Part shown: positions 57,164-64,000 of the stretch, in pieces
How the letters are laid out: every line of letters starts with the position of its first letter
How positions within the stretch are numbered: the first letter of the stretch is position 1
Assembly: GCA_026214975.1 (NCBI GenBank)
Contig: CM047810.1
Location: 36,381,318 to 36,445,317, forward strand
Reading direction: 5' to 3'
Source: Gentiana macrophylla
Lineage: Eukaryota > Streptophyta > Magnoliopsida > Gentianales > Gentianaceae
Length of the DNA: 64,000 bases
Translations under genes and position numbers: made by a program
The notes under the pieces: generated by a model
Told to the model about the DNA's origin: nothing
Databases searched by the model: none
The model's input: the letters and a program-made list of their open reading frames with translations, nothing else

Positions 57164-58116
57164 GGCAAAAGCTTAATGGAAAGTTCCAACCTATCTATTA
57201 CGCCAGTCACACACTGAATCCTTCTCAAGTTAACTACACGACAACTGAAAAGGAATTATTAGCCGTAGTCTTTGCTATGGATAAGTTTCGTAGTTACTTG
57301 CTAGGTGCTCAAGTGGTCGTGTGGACTGATCACGCCGCTTTGGTATCGATGACTAAAAGGATGCTAAACCGCGCGCTACTGCGTTGGATATTGACCCTCC
57401 AAGAGTTTGACGTTCAAATCAAAGATAAGAAGGGCAGTGAGAACGTAGTGGCGGATCATGTTTCTAGGATGATAAGTGAGGAAAAGGTTGATCCTGAAGA
57501 TAAAGATCTTTACTTTCCTCTAGAAAACATTATGTTGATAGACGGTCGTCCTCCTGATGTTCCATGGTATTCTTCCATTGTGAACTACCTTCATGCCCGT
57601 TACCTTGATCCTGAAATGTCTTATCAAGAGAAGAAGAAGTTCTTCTCTGATATGAAATATTTCGTTTGGGATGAACCTTATATGTTTAAGATCTGCAAAG
57701 ATGGTTTGCTTAGGAGATGCGTTCCTGAATCTGAGCAACGCGATATAATCGAGCAATGCCATAGTGGACCCACAGGTGGTCACTTTGGTCCGTGGAAAAC
57801 CGTTGCCAAAATCTTCCAATCCGGTTTCTATTGGCCCACAATCTTCAAGGACACGGAAGCTTTCTGTAAAGCTTGTGATAGGTGCCAAAGAACCGGTACT
57901 CTGACAAGGCGTTTTGACATGCCTTTGAAACCCATCCTAGAATGCGAAGTCTTTGATGTATGGGGTATCGATTTTATGGGACCATTCCCATCATCTTGCG
58001 GTAATAAATACATCTTAGTCTGCGTAGACTACGTGTCTAAATGGGTGGAGGCTCAAGCCACTCCTCACAATGATCATAAGACGGTAATGAAATTTACGAA
58101 AAGAATATCTTCGTGA
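57124..58116 (+). pseudogene. Inner Athila RNase H and integrase N-terminal half
   Basis: 330 open codons: CDASNYAAGAILGQ (first Asp), [20 protein letters not shown] (Glu), WTDHAAL (Asp) and ADHVSR for RNase H; then integrase with the H2C2 zinc finger (HSGPTGGHFG ... CKACDRCQRTG) and the start of the core, WGIDFMGPFPSSCGNKY. A frameshift at about 58095 separates it from the rest of the core. Confidence 0.9.
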
Positions 58117-58409
58117 GGTTTGGATGTCCGCGGGCCTTGATCAGTGATGAAGGGACGCACTTTTGCAACCGACCCCTAGAGAAAGTACTCGAGAAGTATG
58201 GTGTTCGTCATAAAATTGGCACACCATATCATCCGATGACTAGTGGTCAGGTTGAGAGAAGCAACCAAAGTATCAAGAAAATCCTGGAGAAGACGGTAAA
58301 CAGTCATAGGAAAGACTGGAGTTTGAAGTTGGACGATGTACTTTGGGCATACAGAACTGCCTATAAAACTCCTATGGGTACATCGCCATATCAAATGGTT
58401 TCACGGTAA
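58113..58409 (+). pseudogene. Inner Athila integrase core, second half
   Basis: Continues from the previous frame: [16 protein letters not shown] (Asp), [18 protein letters not shown] (Glu), [17 protein letters not shown]. Breaks again at about 58400; decayed C-terminal pieces (KEKMKLLHDAKIKKREF, RVNGQRCKHYIGEPKEKP) continue to about 59033. Confidence 0.85.
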
Positions 58410-60674
58410 GCCATGCCATCCGCCAATCGAGTTAGAGCACAGGGGCATATTGGGCTCACGAAGTTTTGAACTTCGATTCCCAATCTGTGGGAAACATCGA
58501 TTGCGGCGATTGCAATGAGCTGGATGAATTTAGACTCCAGTGCTTATGAAAGCGCCAGGATTAGTAAAGAGAAGATGAAACTACTCCATGACGCCAAGAT
58601 AAAGAAGAGAGAATTCCAGTGTCGGCGAGCAAGTTCTCTTGTACAATTCTAGGTTACATTTGTTTCTGGGAAGTTGAGAACACGTTGGTCCGGTCCTTTT
58701 GAGATTCTCCAAATCATTCCCGGAGGTGTTCTAGAACTACGCGGTTATCCGGATCAACCGCTTTGAGTTAATGGTCAAAGGTGCAAGCACTACATTGGTG
58801 AACCTAAAGAAAAACCTTTGATTGTTAAATTTCTCGATATTCTCGGATGTGGTGTTACAGAGGTCAATGAATTTGACGAGTTTTCATCCGATTTATTCTC
58901 CGAGAATGACGGTATTGGTTCATCGCCAGAAGTTCTAGCAGGTAGTTGGGATATGGAGGAGTATGAAAGAGAGCAAAAGCTTAAACGTCATCGAGGAATC
59001 GAGAAGAAAGAAATCAGCCATGGGGAAGATTAAACGAGTTTGGAAGGTTATAAAAGATTTTACCCCATGTGTTGATGTCAAGCTTCTGCAGCCCACACTA
59101 CGGACCGGAGCTTAAACAAGGTAGTGGCTGGCAGAAAGGTTAAATGGCCTGATCCAGGCTGAGCTTCAAATGTGTCGAGCTAACGACAATAACCATTAGC
59201 GCTACTAGGAGGCATCCTAGATATCACGTATTATATTAGTTTCTTTCTTTAGTTATTTTTCCTTGTTTAAGTTGTTTTAGTCTTATTCGGATTGTGTTGT
59301 TTTTGTCAGTCAGCCGTCCTAGGCTTATAAAGGGTCGAAGTGTTGTTTTGCTTACGATTTCCTCTTATCTTTATCTCTATCACTTTTGCGCGATATGATA
59401 TAATCCGTTGTATCCCCGAGGTATTTCTTTGTTTTTCAAGTGTGCGGATATTTTCGATAATGGTTTGTGAGTCGTAGACGATTTCGCTTTTCCGGTGGAT
59501 GGTCCACGATCTCCATCGATTTCCTCAAGCATTTCGGATCTCGACCATGGCCACTTCCGGACTTGCCACTTTCGAACTACAATCGCCTAAGTACTTTCTT
59601 TCTTTTTAGCTCTCACACACCATGAGGACATGTTGTCATTTAAGTGTGGGGGAGGGGATAAGTCGATATGTATCTATACATTTGCTTACATGATTTTATT
59701 TCTATGCTAAAATGAGCTAAATTTTAAAAAAATTTGTTTTGTCTCGAGTGAGCAATGCATGTTTTTGTTCGGTTTGTTATATTCATTGATGTTGTATGCC
59801 GATGTTCCATAAGTTAGATGTTTCACCAAGATTTATTTTTCACAAGCCATAGTAAATGATGAGCTATTTATAAAGTTATACCCCTTTTGATTAGTGATGT
59901 TTGATTCCTTATAAGTCATGTGCTTAGTGCTAATGTTCATATCGTGAGACTTATGATAGTTTGTGTTTAGTTCCAAGTACGATGTACTGTGAATATCTAG
60001 AAGTTTGAATGTGATAAGTAATACGTAGCTAATGTCATTTGAAAAAGTTGAGTTAATAATGAAATCAATAGTGTGTGTCGGAAGCTGGTCGATGATTTGA
60101 GTGCGGTAAGGCATTATCTCGAAATGCTTTATTCCACTATGATGACCAAAAGCTCACGACGATCGAAAAGAAGTCGCTTTATGATTTGAGTAAGGTAGGG
60201 TATACCACGTATGTCCTATTCTGCTATGATGAGCAATAGCTTATTCTGATGTGTGTTTAAATGTGAAATCAATTGAATCAACTTAAGAATTGGTATGAAA
60301 AGAATGAAATGAGACTTAGTTATCGTTAATCTTATCCCCAAAGATAAACCGATGGATATGCTGTAGGGATTATCCTCTAAGTATGTCGGAAAGGTCTTAA
60401 ATGTTTTCTATCATCTTTTTCGGGATATGTTCCGTTTTGTAGGGTGCATCTTATAAGTATCTTTTATTACTAGTTTGAAGGGGGTATTAGCTAGTTTTGC
60501 TTGAAATATTCGAGTTTGGATTTAGTGGAAGTTTTCTATGGCTATGCACACACACACGGGTGAACTTCTAATTTATTGACTATATGGTATATGTGTTGAG
60601 ATGTTTATATTCTTTCCGAGCCTTTATCTTGTTTTGTTTTGCTCGGGACGAGCAAAGTTTAAGTGTGGGGGAGT
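58410..60674 (+). other. Inner Athila integrase tail and 3' untranslated region
   Basis: 58410-59033 is decayed integrase C-terminus. 59176-59217 holds the Athila spacer (GTCGAGCTAACGACAATAA, AGGAGGCATCCTAG). 60084-60245 contains a two-copy repeat (GATTTGAGTRMGGTARGG ... CTATGATGANCAAAAGCT-type). CTCGGGACGAGCAAAGTTTA then AGTGTGGGGGAGT (60661-60674) is the polypurine tract. A third ORF, as in the outer element, is not seen. Confidence 0.7.
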
Positions 60675-62225
60675 TGTTAAGGGTGAAATTGTATGATTTA
60701 TAACGTTATATTTTATAATGTTTTCCCCCATATTCGTATTAATTTCATGGGAATTAAGTGTTTAAATGAATTATTGAGCAAATGATATTTTTAAGGAGTT
60801 AATCGCAAAGTTGGTGAATTTATATGTTTTAATTATGATTTTATGTTTATTGGGATTATGTTACGCTTTATGTGTTTTTGATGTCATGTAGGTACTTGTT
60901 TGAGGCTAAATTGATGATCAAATGTTGATAAAACTCGAGCTAAATCAAGATAGAGGAGATAATGGTGAGTTGGATTGAGAAGGAAAAGAGATAGAGTTGA
61001 AGAAATCCGTTTTTGATCGAAGATGGATCAAGGCGTCGGATCAGCGTAACGAGCGTCCACCTTGCAAAGAACCCCTGGACGGGCGTTTGAAGACCTTAAA
61101 CGGGCGCCCGTAAGAAAATTTAATACTGAGAGTTTGGGCCGCCGAAAGACTAGCGCTTCACCTCCGTCCAGAAGCTGTTGGACGAGCGTCCAAGATAGTG
61201 GACGGGCGTCCAAGCACCGCCTTAGCCTAAACCGACCTAAAAATCTATAAATAGGCGCGATTTCTCAAACCCTAGAGACACAATTCGAACCCTAAAATTT
61301 TAGGAGCAGCTTGGCTGCGGTTCTTTACTACTTTTATCAAATTTTATGCCTTTAAATTCCTAGGTTAGATTAATTAATTCCATGTACTTTTTATTCAACA
61401 ATTCGATGTGCAAAGGATGCTAGGAGGCTAAATCCTCCTTGAATGAGCGTTGTGAAGCCGTCCGCTTCAACAGTTTGATCTCTAGTTCGTGATTATTTTG
61501 TGAGTGTCTATTAAAGTTGTTACTTTTATCATGTTTTTATATGTTGATTGCATGCTATATCGAAAGATCCGTGCCTTTGTTTATTGTTTGCTTGATGATA
61601 GTCATGTTAACCTTAGAACACCATGATAAAAGTTTAGACCTTTAATCTAATCGCAACGAAAGTTATTAGATCGAATCTCTAGATTAGAAATTGAAAGATT
61701 TCACGCCTAGGTTAGAAAGACTTAATCTTTAATCGAAAGATCAAAGATTAGAAAACGAACTTGTCTACGAAAGAAGGTGTTCATGCCTTAGATAGGTGAA
61801 TCACAACTTGAGTAGAGATCACGAAATAATCCGAATTAGTATCAAACGTTGATAGGATAGGTGGAACAATTGCTTGTTCGTTCGTTAAAATTTGATTTAA
61901 ATCACTTGACTCGAATTGCTTAGCTTAGTTTAGTTTATTTTATTTTTCTGCGACTTAGTTAGTTTTTATTGCTTTCAATCTTGCCTAGCATTGGATTCAA
62001 TCCTCTGTCTAGTTCCTTTTATGCATATTTGTTTAAATTAGTTTTCTGTTTAGTTTAGATTCTCGTGACAATAGTTAGTTTAGGAATAAAAACTAGGATC
62101 CACAACCTCCGATTCCCTGAGATCGACTCCGGTATCAATCGCTATACTACGATCCCTACACTTGGGGAATACCGGATTTATAAATTTTATTACTTGTTTG
62201 TTTTGTTAGATAAAAATCCGTGACA
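60675..62225 (+). mobile_element. 3' LTR of the inner Athila (1551 bp)
   Basis: TGTTAAGGG...GTGACA. U3 palindromes at 61047 (AACGAGCGTCCA-type), 61077, 61099, 61180 and 61200, TATA box CTATAAATAGG at 61246-61253. Differs from the 5' LTR mainly at 60868-60872, 61028-61075, 61130-61170 and near 61767-61775. Confidence 0.95.
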
Positions 62226-62230
62226 ATAGG

Positions 62231-62519
62231 CATCCTTGAAAATTGTCGGCCAATATAGCCCGCTTTGCAAAACCTTCAATGCGGTCCTTTGTCCCGAGAA
62301 ATGGCCCCCGGCCTCTCTATCATGGCAAAAGGATAACACGCTCAATCTCTTGCCCTCAGTTATACATCTCCTCAGAACGCCATCAGCACACAATCGGAAC
62401 AAGTAGGGATCCTCCCAAACGAAGCATCTAGCCTCACTCACTAACTTCCTCCTCTGATTCTCATCTAACTCCGACTCGATAAATCCACTTTCCAGTAATT
62501 CACTATCGGTGCAAACCAC
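62231..62519 (-). pseudogene. Outer Athila integrase N-terminal zinc-finger half (proximal half of split gene)
   Basis: Minus strand: DENQRRKLVSEARCFVWEDP, YLFRLCADGVLRRC, FCHDREAGGHFSGQRTALKV, LQSGLYWPTIFKDA. This is the H2C2 region up to the insertion point at 62226-62230; the two cysteines follow on the other side of the inner element at about 51090. A frameshift at about 62510 separates it from RNase H. Confidence 0.85.
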
Positions 62520-63039
62520 GGAGCTCCTCCTTTCCTTTCTTCGTCAAAATTCCTCGCTTTTCCGGTAACATAGTATCTACAACAAAAAGTCGCTCATCCG
62601 GAAACGAGTCATCTATTTCAACCCTTTCTGATTCGTCACCCTCAACTGGCTCAATCCGACTAAGATGAACGGCTACCACATTCTCACAACCTTTACGGTT
62701 TCTAATTTCCACATCGAACTCTTGAAGGAGCAAAATCCATCTCAACAAACGCGGTTTCGCATCCTTCTTAGCGAACAAATATTGCAATGCGGAATGGTCC
62801 GTATGGACAATCACTTTAGACCCCACCAGATAGGATCTAAACTTGTCGAAAGCAAAAACTACTGCCAACAATTCTTTCTCAGTCGTAGTGTAGTTCTGTT
62901 GAGCCGGATTCAAGGTGTGACTTGCATAATAAATCGGTCGAAACAACTTATCCACCTTTTGTCCTAACACTGCCCCTACTGCCAAATCGCTAGCATCGCA
63001 CATGACCTCAAACTCTTGCTCCCAATTTGGAGCTATCAA
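62503..63039 (-). pseudogene. Outer Athila RNase H domain
   Basis: [80 protein letters not shown] (family usually ADxLSR). Catalytic acids are present. The upstream connection region (63061-63420) is frameshifted: SFLGHAGFYRRFI-type words are recognisable in pieces. Confidence 0.85.
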
Positions 63040-63420
63040 AATCGGAGCCTCACCAAAAGCTTCTTAATCTCCACGAAAGCTTCCACACACTCATCATCAA
63101 AAGCCACATTTACTCCCTTCTTCGATCTAGAGGTAAGAGGTGTAGCCTTTTGGGCAAACTTAGGATAAATCTACGATAAAACCCGCATGCCCCAAGAAAG
63201 ATCTTAACGTTTTCAAACTAGTAGGCATAGGCAACCTCGAAATAGCATCTACCTTAGCCCTATCAACCTCTATCCCTCAAATTTGAAACCTTATGACCTA
63301 GGACAATTCCTCCACCATAAAATGACACTTCTCCCGGGCTCAAAATCAAATCGGTCTCCTCACACCTAGCGAGCACCCTATCTATATTAGTCAAGCATGC
63401 ATCAAAACTCGTCCCCAAAA

Positions 63421-64000
63421 TCAGAAATCATCCATAAACACCGCCATACACTTATCAATCAAATCAGCAAAAATGGCAAGCATGCATCTCTGGAATGTCG
63501 CGGGTGCGTTACACAACCCGAAAGGCATTCTTCGAAATGCAAAAGTGCCATAGGGACAAGTAAACGTGGTCTTTTCTTGGTCATTGACATCGATGTGAAT
63601 CTGATAATAACCACTAAATCCATCGAGAAAACAATAAAATGCATGACCAGCAAGCTTATCTAACTCTTGATCAACAAACGGGAGTGGGAAATGATCCTTC
63701 CTAGTCTTTTCATTCAACATGCGAAAATCAATGCAGACTCGATGACCAGTAACAGGGCGTACAGAAAAAGACTCACCTTGCTCATTTGTTAGCACTGTAA
63801 TGCCGCCCTTCTTAGGTACCACCTGTGTGGGACTCACCCACTCACTGTCCGAGATGGGGTAGATGATGCCCAACGTCAACATCTTCACCACTTCCTTTCT
63901 TACCACTTCCAGTAAATGCGGGTTCAGTCTCCTTTGCGGTTGACGCCTCGGTCTCGCCCCATCCTCGAGGATGATTTTGTGCTTACATATGTCGGCACTA
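63421..64000 (-). pseudogene. Outer Athila reverse transcriptase (runs off the right edge)
   Basis: Open on the minus strand from the window edge to 63421: RRLNPHLLEVVRKEVVKM, SEWVSPTQVVPKKGG, GHRVCIDFRMLNEKTRKDHF, FLDGFSGYYQIHI with one catalytic Asp, CPYGTFAFRRMPFGLCNAPA, AVFMDDF with the MDD pair, after which a frameshift gives an immediate stop. Better preserved than the inner copy in the palm. Gag, protease and the 5' LTR must lie to the right of the window. Confidence 0.9.

Larger units (their letters stand above)
51115..62225 (+). mobile_element. Inner Athila-like Ty3/gypsy element, full length (11.1 kb)
   Basis: LTRs at 51115-52659 and 60675-62225, both starting TGTTAAGGG and ending CCGTGACA; tRNA-Asp primer-binding site at 52666-52683; polypurine tract before the 3' LTR; 5-bp target duplication ATAGG at 51110-51114 and 62226-62230. 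Coding order gag, protease, reverse transcriptase, RNase H, integrase on the plus strand, each broken by stops or frameshifts. No third ORF is recognisable between integrase and the 3' LTR. Inserted into the integrase region of the outer element in the opposite orientation. Confidence 0.95.
44005..64000 (-). mobile_element. Outer Athila-like Ty3/gypsy element (partial, 5' LTR beyond window)
   Basis: Minus-strand order from the right edge: reverse transcriptase (64000-63421), RNase H (63039-62503), integrase (62519-62231 and 51109-50064, split by the inner element), an internal promoter-like module (49801-49634), an env-position ORF (49055-47965), polypurine tract and a 3' LTR (45575-44005). 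A post-integrase ORF and the conserved spacer GGGAGGCAACCC (49929-49940, minus-strand read GGGTTGCCTCCC on plus) are typical of the Athila lineage. Coding parts have frameshifts, so it is not autonomous now. Positions 51115-62225 belong to the inner element, with the target duplication ATAGG. Confidence 0.85.

Noticed and set aside
57520..57888. 122-codon minus-strand frame within the inner element
   Set aside because: Antisense of the RNase H-integrase coding region.

Overview
This is a stretch of flowering-plant (most likely eudicot) nuclear DNA. The evidence is one intron-rich pleiotropic-drug-resistance ABC transporter gene, AT-rich intergenic DNA, and a dense collection of plant transposable elements: Athila-like Ty3/gypsy elements with a tRNA-Asp primer site, Ty1/copia remnants, LINEs, Helitron tails, and hAT, Mutator, Tourist and Stowaway-type MITEs. 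No rRNA, tRNA, CRISPR or organellar genes were recognised. All boundaries and splice sites were read by eye.

Layout. 1-7.4 kb: a complete 18-exon ABCG/PDR transporter gene on the minus strand (1443 codons, every splice phase consistent), the only clearly intact host gene. 7.4-33 kb: a repeat landscape with two LINE remnants around 10.7-13.8 kb (one split by a Tourist-like MITE, one with its own target-site duplication), a copia remnant at 16.9-17.9 kb, a duplicated AT-rich segment with MITE insertions at 16.3-20.2 kb, a large inverted repeat of about 1.14 kb at 21.9-23.0 kb, a Mutator-type MITE at 24.5-25.5 kb, four copies of a TGTAAC/TGTGAC-ended LTR-like repeat (near 8.5, 23.0, 25.8 and 28.7 kb), and two hAT-type elements. 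33-43.4 kb: an RPA1-like single-strand DNA-binding gene with clean exon joins, ending just before a Helitron 3' terminus at 38.0 kb; a truncated fragment resembling the zf-XS domain of SGS3/FDM silencing factors at 40.1-40.5 kb; and a copia 3' end with its LTR at 41.3-43.1 kb.

44.0-64 kb: an Athila-like element on the minus strand (called outer; its 5' LTR lies beyond the right edge) whose integrase region is split by a second, complete Athila-like element on the plus strand (called inner, 51115-62225) with two 1.55-kb LTRs, a tRNA-Asp primer-binding site, a polypurine tract and a perfect 5-bp target duplication ATAGG. Both are coding-defective through frameshifts and stops.

The most interesting structure is regulatory. 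Four unrelated LTR sequences carry arrays of short repeats, three of them GC-rich near-palindromes about 10-12 bp long with family-specific sequence, placed about 20-22 bp apart (two helical turns). In both Athila LTRs and the copia LTR the array lies directly upstream of a TATA box. In the outer Athila the same 10-mer array occurs a second time inside the element, again just upstream of a TATA-like box, followed by a leader with a plausible 266-bp intron ending 10 bp before the start codon of the post-integrase (env-position) ORF. That reads as an internal promoter module for the third ORF.
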